Source of the DNA: Tetmemena sp. SeJ-2015
Lineage: Eukaryota > Ciliophora > Spirotrichea > Sporadotrichida > Oxytrichidae
DNA length: 64,000 nucleotides
Assembly: GCA_027382625.1 (NCBI GenBank)
Contig: JAJKFJ010022683.1
Span: forward strand, 62,001 to 126,000
Direction: 5' to 3'
Shown: positions 1 through 10,765 of the stretch, in pieces
Layout of the letters: the number at the start of each line of letters is the position of its first letter
Numbering within the stretch: the first letter of the stretch is position 1
Translations under genes and position numbers: made by a program
The notes under the pieces: generated by a model
What the model saw: only the letters and a program-made list of their open reading frames with translations
The model's database searches: none
Told to the model about the DNA's origin: nothing

Positions 1-1084
1 CCTCTTGCTCAGATTAAAAAGGAGAAATCTCCCCAGATTTTCTAGCCTCTGAATTCATGCTCTTATTTATTTCACTCTTTGATTTAAGAGTCTCTCTAAT
101 CTCCTGAGGGAAGAAATCTAAGCTAGTTCCTATCTTTGATTTCAATCTCATGTACTCGGGAATTAGGTAGTTACACTTAGCCCTGTCTCTATCACTTATA
201 CAATCATCGAATGGAGGTTTCTTATCTTTCTCGTACTGTAAAGTATCCAATCTCATAGCATTTTGCCAAGTGTTAGATTACTTTTTCGCCTCATTTAGTT
301 CTTATTTTTAGATTTGATTAAAGCTCTTTGCAGATGCTGATAAGAGAGCGGCCTCTGGCTATTGACTTCCCTAGAAATAGAGTTTCTTTTCCTTGAACTC
401 TTTCATGATATTCTCTTTGTCCTTATTTGCTGAGTTGTACAGATGCTAGACCAAGCATGCTAAAATTTCGTATCTATTGTACAGAAATTTGACCAATGTA
501 TCTCTTTCCATGTGAACTGCAACCCAAAAGCAAAGAAGCAGGCGCTGATATTGTTTCTCAATAGTTTGTCTTCTAAATTGCATAAACTTCTTCTTTAGCT
601 TCTTCAGCTCTTGTAGATAGGCATGCTGGTATGTCAAATGCTTGATGTGGTTTTCCTTCAACAGAACTAGACTTTGCTCGAGTTTATGATTCTTTTAAGC
701 TTGCATCGTACTCTCAAACATATTTTAGGAGTTCTTAGATCTAGGTTGAAGCTTCAGCTTTAAAATATATATCCATTAATTGATTTATTGTTTAGCTGTG
801 CGACTGTAATAATTTAAGGAGTCTCTTCAGTCAATTTCTTGTTTAAATAAAAACCTTAAGAAACTATTGTTAAGTGGGAGATCGTAAATTTGATCGTAGA
901 TTTATTGAATCTCAAAAGCTTCCATGAAATGTGGAGCTTCATCAGTTCCAAGGTTTATATTAGATCTAGTGTGGTTACGCATGTCAGTGCCTAAGGATTT
1001 GTGGCTTGGAGTTTTGCAAACCTACTCTTTTTTGGTGACCGTCAACTGTTCGTGGTGGAACAGTGATTTCCCTCTTGAAGACAT
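1..1084 (-). CDS. Hypothetical protein, 3' end outside window
   Basis: Not recognised. The frame opens at an ATG at 1084 just after an in-frame TGA and runs to the window edge with TAA/TAG read as Gln. One intron of 51 nt (804-854, GTTTTT..TTACAG) is needed to keep the frame. About 300 residues are visible: a polar N-terminus, then a Lys/Glu-rich helical stretch (roughly residues 110-190) that could form a coiled coil, then a charged tail. No membrane segment or catalytic motif is seen. It is divergent from the ion channel gene that starts near 1324, so the 240 bp between them presumably holds both promoters. The plus-strand frame at 924-1271 is its shadow. Confidence 0.6.
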
Positions 1085-1323
1085 ATTCAAGAATTTTAAA
1101 ATGATTTTAGATCAAATATTGAAATTTCTTATAATAGCTGTTAAAAATGCTAATCTCATTGCACTTTTATACTTATTCATAAATAAAACAAAAAATAAAT
1201 TCATTGAGCAAAATATAAGACAATTTTTTCAAATTTTCTTTCGTACTACAGTCTTATTTTTAAATATATAAATATAATATAATACAATTCAATTATAAAT
1301 AAAAATATTATTCCTAAAAAATT

Positions 1324-4300
1324 ATGTATGCTATTGATTAAATTAAAATTGCTATGATAATCCAATAACTTATAAGTTATAATTATTATCACAATTATTT
1401 CATAGATCCCTATTTAAATTCTAAATCCTATATTTATCTTCTCAGCTCTAATTAAATCACACCAGAATTGGTGAAGGAGGCAGTTCTAAACTTTAAGGAA
1501 GCTTTTGTGATTAACTGTCTGCAATTAGAGCCATCTATGAATAAGGTGCTGAGTGATATTGCAGTTATAAACTTCATTACAGTCAATTTATAGTAAGATT
1601 TAAGGAATTTAACTTGTAGGAAATAAGGAAAGGTGATTTACTCTCTGATGCTACTTAATTACAGCAACTTGGGGGACTGGAACATAACACAAATCAATAC
1701 TCTTATGACTGCCTCAAGATATATTTTAATCCATATATAAATGCCTTTCAATCAATTTGCACAGACGAGTATGAAAAGAATATGATCACTGCTGTTCATA
1801 ATCCCATACTTGCAATTGCCTTGATATGTGAAATCCTGACTAGACTTTACCATGCGCACTCTTACCTTAAAAAACATTTGTGTCCTCACTCAAATTAGAT
1901 TTGTTCAACTTGTTCAGAAAATAATTGAGAGCTAAGATGATCAAATAGTGCTAGACAAGTTAATAACTGAGTTTGATCACAGATAAAAGTCTGCTGTCTC
2001 TATAATCAATTAACTTGGCCTCTCTCAAATGATAAACAGTCCAAAGATTAATTCTATCCTTTAAGAAATGTGGATAGGGAAGGAGAATCAGAGATATAAT
2101 GGGAAAATGAAGGACTTCTCTAACTTAATCTCTCGATTGATGGACCCACTTGATAGTAGCAATGTCTCTTTTATCTATCAAAGCGATGGGAGGAGAACAA
2201 TTTCCAACAAACTCAGATTTTGGGATATTGTTCATGGAAGTTTTGTAAGCCCAAAAATTCAAGAATAAGACTACTGGTTTTAATACAGTTTTAGGCATTA
2301 CTCTATTGACTTTATCTACTGGAAAGAAATCACATTATCTTGCTTCCTAGTAATTACTTTTCAATACATTGGATATTCCTACCTCAGTTATTTCAAGAAA
2401 TAGAACCTTTAGGAAGGAGGATATGTCATTCAAGATTAGTATGAGGATAATGACCCGGCCTTAATAGCTAAGGTAGACAAGCTGGTTATAGAATATTCTA
2501 AATGGGCTTCCTTGGGAATTTCATTTTGCGTAATGATATTCGCTCAATTTGGACAGAAGATAGTATATAGCATATTCACGAAGAAAAAGTTTAAATTAGA
2601 TCTATGGACTCAGATTGATCTATTCACAGCCATCTGTAACTATTTTATCTCGTAATTTACCTTTTAAATATATTTTTGCTTGTATGTGACTTCTTCTGCA
2701 ACATCTAGAGAGATTTTAAACAGACTTCAGAAGCAAAATTTAGACTTTTACGTTTGCGCTGTGGTTACAATTACTTGGTTTAGATTTTTCAACTACTTCT
2801 TGATAATTAAGAACATTTCAAGACTTCTAATTACCTTGGTGACTATGATTACAAATACGATGTCTTTCAGTTTCATGTTTGCTTGCTACATGATAATTGC
2901 TGCTAGTATCTTTAATATGCGTTTTGGTATCGTGAATGAGGACTAGTTTGGGACTTTTTTCCTTTCAGTCCGTACTCTGTTTGATGCGATGTCTTCTAAC
3001 TACAAGTACGATGCGTATGGAGTTTATTAACGCTCATACGATATTTTCATAATTATACACTTGATTCTCACTCGAATATTTTTGCTTAATTATCTTGTAG
3101 CGCTACTCTCTTCAATCTATAAGGAGATGATCGTCCATGGAGAGTACCAGCAGAATATAGTCAGAAAATTAGAATAAATCAAAATTTAATTAAAAATGCT
3201 TTGAGTAATAACATTAAATTCTCCTTTTATAAGAGGTTTCAAAGCATCTTCAAAACAAAAAAGCACTATGATTAAAAAGGCAAAAATTGCGAGGAAAATC
3301 TCTATTGTGAACTAGCAATCACCTCTCATTTTTATCATAAAGTAAGATTTATTAATTAAATAATGAATGCATCCTCCTCCTGAAAGCATGATAGCTTGCT
3401 ACTTTTTGCTGGCATGTATTCCTTTCATGTTTAGAAGAGATTCAAGAATAAGAGCCTTTAGAATTCTAAGTTACACTATTTACTGGGTCGAAAATATTCT
3501 ATTCTTAGCAATATTCCTCGCCTTCGAGTTGGGAGTAGCTGTTTTTGTGTTCTCAAAGATCCAGCTGATTTTCTTTATTAAGATTTCTCAAAAGCGCAGA
3601 GCTATGCTTTATGCAGCGTATTGGTTCTTCTTAGGAATCCCAATTGTGATTTTCATAGCTCTGAAGGATACTTTCAGTCTTTTTAGAATACTAAAGAAAG
3701 GAGTGCAATAATCCCAACTACTAAAGGAAAAGGCTAAAAAGCAGAAGCATAAATACTTACAGAAGCTTACAAGCGAGCATCCTAAACGACGTCATAGAAA
3801 GCATGCGCAGCTCTTTTCAAGAAATAGAGTAAGATCAAAATTCTAAACTTAACAAGAAACTCTCGAGCAATCTGTAGCTGCTCACAAAATACAAAAACAC
3901 TGAAGAGCTTGTTAAAAAACTCAAAGAGTTAAAGAAGGAGAATCTTCATCCTTAGAAGATGGATACTTCGTTCACTATTGACAAGGATCTCATCATTATG
4001 ACTTGGCTTAAATTAAGGAAGGAGAGAATTTATCTAGCTCGCATTAAGTATTAGGAATACGCAAAATCTAAATTATCAGACTTTGAACGTCGCTCAGGGT
4101 TCTATTTGAAGTAACCCACACGCCCATTGACGATGGGAAATTAATCCAACATGGGACTGCGGGCTGCTCCTACTCAGCTTTTAAGTAAAAAGTATGTGCA
4201 AAAGGTAATTGAACAAAACTACAATCAAAGAAAAAGTACTAGCATGCCTCGAGTAACGCAAAGTAGGAACAATATGTCACTTAGCAAATTCATCAAGAAC

Positions 4301-5731
4301 ATGAATAAGAAACTCAGCTCAAAGATGCAATCAGAAGAAAGAGTTTTCTTAGTAAGAATAGAAAGGACAGCTCATCTATATTTTCAAGAGATCATCTTCT
4401 CTATCACCACAGTAGTCATTTTCTTTCGCTTGAGGAAGAACAAGAATAAATAAATGTATATGTTTGATGATTCAGAATTTGAGTTCAAAATCCAGACTGC
4501 TGTTGATGAGTAAATGCTGGAGCTATAAATTATATTTAGTAAGTCTTTATGGGACTATTTATAATTGAGAACTTTCTTAACAAGTTCATTTTTGTGTCAA
4601 AGTATCAAGGCCATAATCAAGTCAACTTATAATTGATTGTTGAATCTAAACATTCTCCTTTTTATTATAAAGCTATGTCTGAGTGCTTTACCTTAAAAAT
4701 TGACTAGTGAGAATCAGTACAAGTTAGAACTGATTAACTTTGTGAAAGTTTAAATGGCTATGGTTTCTTTTTAGAATCAGAAGAGTGACTAATTATTTAA
4801 CTACTATGATACCGTAATAAGGCTCGCATACATCAATTGAACTATCAAGCATAAGAAACTTAGGAACTGAGCAAGGAACTACTGAATTTGTCACAAGCTA
4901 CTAAGAATAAGCTAGTCAAGCTCTTTAAACTAGAAAGAGAATTTAAGAAGCTTGAGAAAAAACGCAAGCAGGAGAAAGACGTGATTCGAATTAATATTTA
5001 GCAGCATCCTGACATTAAGAAGTCTACTAACACAGTTACATCTGATAAGACAACAAGTCTTTTCCCGGTGATTGAAGAAAGTGAGTATGGAGATTATGAA
5101 ATGCGCTAAAGTAGCAACATAAATAGCAGCCATGCCAACAATATAAACAGTAACAGCGCTAATTTCAAGTTTGATTAATCAAGTTATATATCAACACCTC
5201 CGAAAACTTAAGAAGGAGTAGGAAATAGCGCTAACCATCCAGAACTGCACGAGTCTTAATCTCAAATCAATAACTCTTAGAGAAGATCATTTATTGACCA
5301 ATCAATGGAGTACTCAATTTAGCATTCACAAGATGAGCATGATGATACAAATTCAAATAGCAGCTTTACTTCTTTTTCAGATATAATTAAGGAAGAAACG
5401 GAAAGTAACCTATCTTCAAATGAGGAGGAAGAGGACAAAAGCTAAATTTCTTAATTCTGAAATCCATAAACTCGCTTTTGATTTAGTAGAAACTTATTTC
5501 GTAAATTTTATGACATTTGAAAGCAATCTGTCTCTCATGAGACTTTCAAAAAACCTAAGGAACTAGGATCTAAGTTAAATCATTTTTAAGTAGCTATGTA
5601 AGCCTATTGATGAACTTTTCGTCGCCCACCTTCCTATGAAAGTGGAGTCTATTCATCATACTGAATATGACGCAAAGAAAGTGGACCAGTGCAAATTTAC
5701 TCTTAATAAAAAGAAACCAGTTTTTGATTGA
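1324..5731 (+). CDS. Multi-pass ion channel protein, ciliate TRP/polycystin-like type
   Basis: Predicted cation channel of the large ciliate ion-transport type. Hydrophobic segments cluster at about 2330-2420, 2510-2570, 2640-2690, 2740-2950 and 3040-3110, with two more at 3390-3560; the long tail is charged, coiled-coil-like, then Ser/Asn-rich. The frame holds together with nine GT..AG introns: 1633-1664, 1880-1898, 3829-3877, 4205-4242, 4456-4475, 4539-4569, 4621-4672, 4814-4863 and 5405-5441; each restores the phase of the next exon. At least ten Trp codons are TGG and none TGA, which argues that TGA is a stop. The start is uncertain because the frame is open upstream of 1324. The stop at 5729-5731 is 4 bp from the stop of the convergent gene. 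The ion selectivity cannot be told. Confidence 0.72.
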
Positions 5732-5735
5732 ACAC

Positions 5736-7287
5736 TCAGGACTTAAAATATTTATGATTTGAATTTTCCAGAAAATTCGCTTTCATTCTATAATTGAATT
5801 TTATTGGAGAGACAGATTGACCGAGAAAAGGAGCTTCGACATGCCTTTACAGACTGCCTTGCTGCATTTTCTTGACACATTAAGTTTTCATCATCTTTTC
5901 ATGCTCTCTCATGAACTCAGGCATGGCCTCCTGATTTGCAAAGGTATCTTTATAAGTAGTTTTGTCATTTAGCTTCATATCCAAAATGTGAGTAGATTGT
6001 TTAGCAGGCTTCATTGCAGGAGATGCGCCCCAGTTTTGATAAGTTTTATTATAGCTTGTAGATCCAATGAAGCAAGGATGATTAACCTCAAACAAGTCGT
6101 CCTCCCTCTTTTTATTTTCCTTTGGCTAGACTGCAAATGGCTGGAATTCAGCTTTTTGAGTTGTAGTAAAATCTGCGGATACTTTATAGGGCACTTTTAG
6201 TTTAAGCTTTTCTTTGTCCAAGTTGAATTACTAGCTCTTTGCGTTAGGATCGAAGCGACTGTATTCATCTATGTAGTTTGACTTAATGTGTTTGGGATAG
6301 CGATAGAACAAGCTTTTATCTTAAGATTTCATGCATTCAGAACAAGAAATACACCTGCCTTCATCTGGTTTCAAATACTCATCCAGATTAGTCTTCAAGA
6401 ACTTTTCAGTCCTTAAGCCATTTACTTTTGTCCAAAGATTGGCGCATTAATTTACTTTCAGATATTGATGCTCTCGAAAACGTCTCCTCATGATCATGAT
6501 TATGGTCATGGTTTTGATTATTACTCTTTCCTCCTTGCAGTTATTTCATGTTTGGTGGTTATATTGACACCCTTTACGATTTGGAATTCTATTAAGCCTT
6601 TTGAAAGTTTTAGCTTTTCTAGTTATAAACCTTTTGTCTTTTGTCCATCTCTTTCTAAAGAAACCTAGAATTGACTTGCCCATTTTAACTTTAATCTTTG
6701 CGCTATTCATACCTTCCATTTGCCTCTTGATAATTTCTGTTACTATTATTGAAGAACTAAGCTCCATTTTGATAATTGGTTTGCTGATTATCTCTATTCA
6801 TATTGCTTGAAGGGCGATTTCCATTTTGATGATAATGGTTTTGATACTGTGGATTCTGGGCCTATTACATTTGAGTTCTTTATTGATAATAACTTCTTTA
6901 AGAATAAATATAGAATGGATTTATTATAAGAAGTAGCTTGTGATGGTTGTGCTGATTAAGGCCTTCCGTTAGAGCTAACATTTAATTTAAGAAGAACGAA
7001 TAATTACCTTGCCCTGATAGGATTAGCATATTTGGAGGGGAGATTAGTGGGTTGCTGATTGTGATGAATATTGTTATTTGAGAAAGATCCTCTCATAGAT
7101 CTGTTCACTTCCCCTCTCTCTTACAGCCTTGCGCCCTTTTGCGACTGAGGTTATGGGCTTGAGAAGTTATTAGCATACATGCTGGACATAAGCTAAATGA
7201 AAATGTAAGAGGTCAGTTTTAAATATGTGAATTTACCTTGGTTTGCTTTTCGTGGAGGAATTTTTGCAACTCTTGATAGCTAGTCAT
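5736..7287 (-). CDS. SAXO/STOP-like axonemal microtubule stabiliser
   Basis: Likely a stabiliser of axonemal microtubules (SAXO/FAM154 type). The C-terminal half carries repeated Mn-type modules with the spacing seen in that family, for example STSYNKTYQNWG and TTYKDTF, plus a Cys-rich patch CISCSEC ahead of them. The N-terminal half is a long Gln/Asn/His-rich region. The start at 7287 (MTSYQELQKF) is followed by a 5' intron (GTAAAT..TTTAG) over about 7193-7236. Others are a 33-nt intron near 6973-7005, a 22-nt one near 6844-6865 and a 31-nt one near 6424-6454, each restoring frame. It is convergent with the channel gene, with stops 4 bp apart. Family assignment rests on motif spacing only. 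Confidence 0.62.
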
Positions 7288-8047
7288 TTTATGCGAGTAA
7301 TCACTGAAATAAATTAATTAAAGATCTTACTCAAATAACTTCCCTTCAAACTAAATATCTCCTTATTGATCAAATAGCGAGAAAATTATTGAAAAACTTC
7401 ATTATTGCTAAAGCAATTTTAAAAAATATCTATATCTTTATAAAAGAGATAATATAAAATAACTTACTTTAGTAATATTCTCTTATAATGTAATTTGTAT
7501 TAAAAATGAAGGATGATGCAAAGGAATGTAATTATTATGCCCTAGATTTAATCTGAGATAGCAAAAATTTTAATAAGAATTATTGACTCTAAATAAAATG
7601 ATTTTAATGTGTTAATTCTTCATGAGATTGAAACCTTTTATTGATTAGTAAAATGTTTTAATTTCACTTTAAATTAAAGTTCAAGAACATTTTTCCTAAA
7701 AAGATAAATCTTTGAAGATAGGAATAAAGTTTCTTTTTTAATTTGAGGCCTTTTCTATGCCATATAACTTTAAGTTATTTTAACCATAAAATATAATTAA
7801 TAGGAGTTATGCAGATTTGACTTTAGCTTATGCATTTCTTTCAAAAATATTCCCTTTTAGGTTTAATTTGTAGTATATCATCAATTTATTGATCAATTAA
7901 TCTTCTAACCAGTCACTCACGAAATCTTTATAGAATAGAGACCAGAGAACATTTTGAGAGGCTTGTAAAACGTATTGAAAGATTATTTTTAAAGACTACA
8001 CTTCTTAGAGAAGACATAACACAGAGAGCAATTCAAATTAGCACTCA
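7288..8047. other. AT-rich spacer without a supported gene
   Basis: This stretch is strongly AT-rich, with frames broken by TGA and no recognisable protein motif. It lies between two divergent gene starts, so promoters for both are expected, but I see no element that I can name. Germline-limited spacer DNA is one possibility. Confidence 0.5.
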
Positions 8048-9718
8048 ATGAACGCCAGTGCAATCAGAAAAATCAAGTTCAAGGTTCTGTTCGAATCTGA
8101 AACCAAAATAATTAAGATCGATGACGGATTACCCAACACCTTAAACGAAATTAAGAACAAAACTATCGCGTGCTACAACGATATACAGAACTAAAAGCCT
8201 CCAACCAACAGAACAAAACTTAAATTATTTTAGATTTATTTCATTATATTAGAAGAGCTTACTGCAAATCAATTCTCAGACACTCGAGCGAGTATACTTT
8301 ATACACGAGGATAATCCCGCTAAACCTCCAGTGACCACGGAATAAGAAATTGCGAAAATACTTCTAACTCTGAGATAATAGCCAATAATGAAGGAAATTA
8401 AACTCAGATTTGCACTAAAATAACAAAGCTAGAATTTGGTTTCATAGTCAATGATCATACCTTCTTCACGGCAGCAAGTCCAGATCCTCAGTCAAGGAAT
8501 GTCCCCGATAGTAAATAAATATCAGGATAGGGAATAAGAGCAGATTTGGCCAATTATATGTCATAATTAGAAAAAGAAGAAAAGAAAGTGGCGCAAACTC
8601 ATCAAGTCCAAAATCATCCCCAAAATAAATTCAATCATGACAACCCTCCACCTCAATTATAAGTTATAAATTACTGAAATCCACTTATTGGGTTCAATAG
8701 ATTAAAATCTACAATAATTAAATTGTCTTAAATTTAAATTATTTAAACTATTGACATATATATTTGAAGTAATGTAAATTTGAAAGAAATACCTAAAGAA
8801 AATGAAATCAGTTGTCTTTTTTGAAATCAAGAATTATATTTAAATACTCATTAAGATGCTAAAGTTCCTGTAGGAGAATGAAAAATTAACAATTTAAGAC
8901 TGCCATAGACTTTACACAGAGGAAGTAAAATAGGAAACCGGGCAAAAATTTCAGCCAATATCTTAACAATAAATTATGAGAGAATCAACTTTATTAATCT
9001 CCGGAATTCTAAAATAAGAACCAAAGAAATCCACATAAATGACATAGAGTAATTTGATCTTTATTATCATTTCTATATTGATCTCTTCAAATGCGAAATT
9101 AGCGAACTCTTTATTAGATTAAGTATTTAAGTTTTATTTTTTTGCTCTGACATTTGTACTGGAGCAACTTCTCGTCTTTCAAACATTTCAAATTCGCAAA
9201 TTACTCCGAAGCCTGCTCCTTATTAATCAACTAGAAATGAAAAAAGCTCTGAAAGATACTCATTTATAATATTCAAGGAAAATTTAGAGAAGTAAAAAGC
9301 TCTCAGGCTGAATTCTTAGAACTGCAGATAACTTAGCCACAGTAACTTGACAATTTTTGGACCTTAAAATTAAGCACAGGGTCGCCCTCGGGCTGATAGT
9401 AATGTTTAATCTACTATATAATTTAATAGAGGGAATTCTAATCAATAATAATTCAATTTTACTGCTATTAGAAATTTAATTGAACTATAAGAAATTATTT
9501 TAATTATTTTACCTCAATACATTACAAAAAGTAATTGCTTAATTATCGAAATTTATTAGGGTTTTTTAATAAAAAAATATGTTTTACTTGAAGATATTAA
9601 AGCAGAGTATTAGTTCGAGTTTTAGAAAAGAAAGAAGAGCCATAATAATTTAAAGCGTCAAATTTATTTGTTTTAAATGGACTAAATTATCTCGACTGAT
9701 GAAAATGAAAAAATATGA
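8048..9718 (+). CDS. Hypothetical protein(s), PB1-like N-terminus, low-complexity C-terminus
   Basis: Structure unresolved. An ATG at 8048 opens a 209-codon frame to a TGA at 8675; its first 60 residues (IRKIKFKVLFES...) resemble the start of a PB1 domain, followed by a Ser/Asn/Gln-rich region. The same frame later runs uninterrupted from 8882 to a TGA at 9716 and is Ser/Asn/Gln-rich with a charged end. Between them, in-frame TGA codons lie at 8675, about 8789, 8822 and 8879. A 7-bp direct repeat (GAAATCA) at 8804 and 8823 brackets a removable 19-nt segment that would skip the third. This could be one gene interrupted by IESs or two genes. No function is assigned. Confidence 0.4.
8811..8829. 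other. Candidate IES, 19 nt, pointer GAAATCA
   Basis: A 7-bp direct repeat at 8804-8810 and 8823-8829 flanks the segment. Removing one repeat copy plus the intervening bases joins two open frames and skips an in-frame TGA. It is shorter than most IESs, so the call is tentative. Confidence 0.4.
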
Positions 9719-10208
9719 TAGTAGAGAATTTAGTATCAAGTTATAATTTTATATTTTCACTTAAGAAAATTAAATTTTCTAAAAATTGTTCAAGTACTCT
9801 GCATGGGAGATTTATTTCACTTACTGAGAAATTAAAAGTCAATTACGTTGGTTCCTAGTAAATAATATTTGCTATATTTTGAACTATTAATTCTATTTAA
9901 TTTAGTGATAGCAGAGGATCCACTCTTCCATTCCAACAAGATAGATAAATTAATAGCAATATAAATCCATCACGTTATTTATTATAGAATTTTAAAGTAG
10001 TTTAAAAACTGCAATATAATTTTAGCCACAAATATTTTCATGCATCCCTTTATAAATTAAAAATTATTTTCTTAAAACATTAAATTTTAATTATTCTTTT
10101 ATATAAATATTAATTTTAAGAGTTTAAAATTATTTTTAATTACTTTGTCTATATAATTTTAGTTCGAACCAAGTATAGAATGCAGTTAACTAGAATAGGA
10201 GATACTAG
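9719..10208. other. Very AT-rich spacer
   Basis: Long A/T runs and no supported coding frame. One plus frame from about 9905 to 10209 is open only because TGA is rare in AT-rich DNA, and its translation is not protein-like after the first 30 codons. Confidence 0.5.
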
Positions 10209-10741
10209 ATGAACCAAGAGCCAGAAGAAAGCAAAGAAAATGAAGACAAGATCCTCAAGGCCAAGGATTCAAATAACTAAATGATGTTTGAATCATTGAT
10301 ACAAAGCGATGAGTCAATAATTGCTTATTCAATTATATTCAATCATCATCGAAGAAAGCTTAGAACTCAGCACCATTCTCAGAACTTAGGATTAATGAAT
10401 GAAAAAACTATTTCTAAGAATATAAAATACGACCAATCGATCAATAATCTATTTGCAGCAAAATAATTTATAACCAGATTTAAACAAACTATAAAAGATT
10501 TATTTTGCGGGTAGAGTGATTAAATTATTCAATATAAGGTTTAAGAAAGTTGGAAGAAGATTTGTTCTAAATAACATCTTTGATGTTTATCTCAAACAAA
10601 AGTTCAAATGAGGGCCTCAATTTGAGGAGCTTAAAAATTGATGTGCACGATATGTCCATGAAGGTTGTTGATTTGATGAGAAAGTAAAACTTAATAAAAA
10701 TCATTATATTTTAAACTTAGTCTCCAAGCCATCCTGATTGA
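10209..10741 (+). CDS. Small hypothetical protein
   Basis: The frame begins at an ATG at 10209 (MNQEPEESKENED) and is open to a TGA at 10581. A second protein-like frame (KSSNEGLNLRSLKIDVHD) overlaps its end and runs to a TGA at 10739, so an intron or IES near 10540-10600 probably joins the two. The product would be about 150-170 residues, polar and basic, without a recognisable domain. It is convergent with the truncated glycosidase copy, whose stop is 25 bp away. Confidence 0.45.
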
Positions 10742-10765
10742 GTTACTACTAAAGTTACTTGGTAG

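Noticed and set aside
924..1271. Plus-strand ORF of 115 codons
   Set aside because: It is antisense to a longer frame with better composition that includes an intron and continues to the window edge.
5729..5874. UGA read as tryptophan (as in karyorelict or Condylostoma codes)
   Set aside because: Several frames continue attractively through TGA, but in conserved genes about 40 Trp codons are all TGG, and most suspicious TGAs fall inside repeat-bounded segments whose removal gives a better protein. UGA as the only stop explains more.
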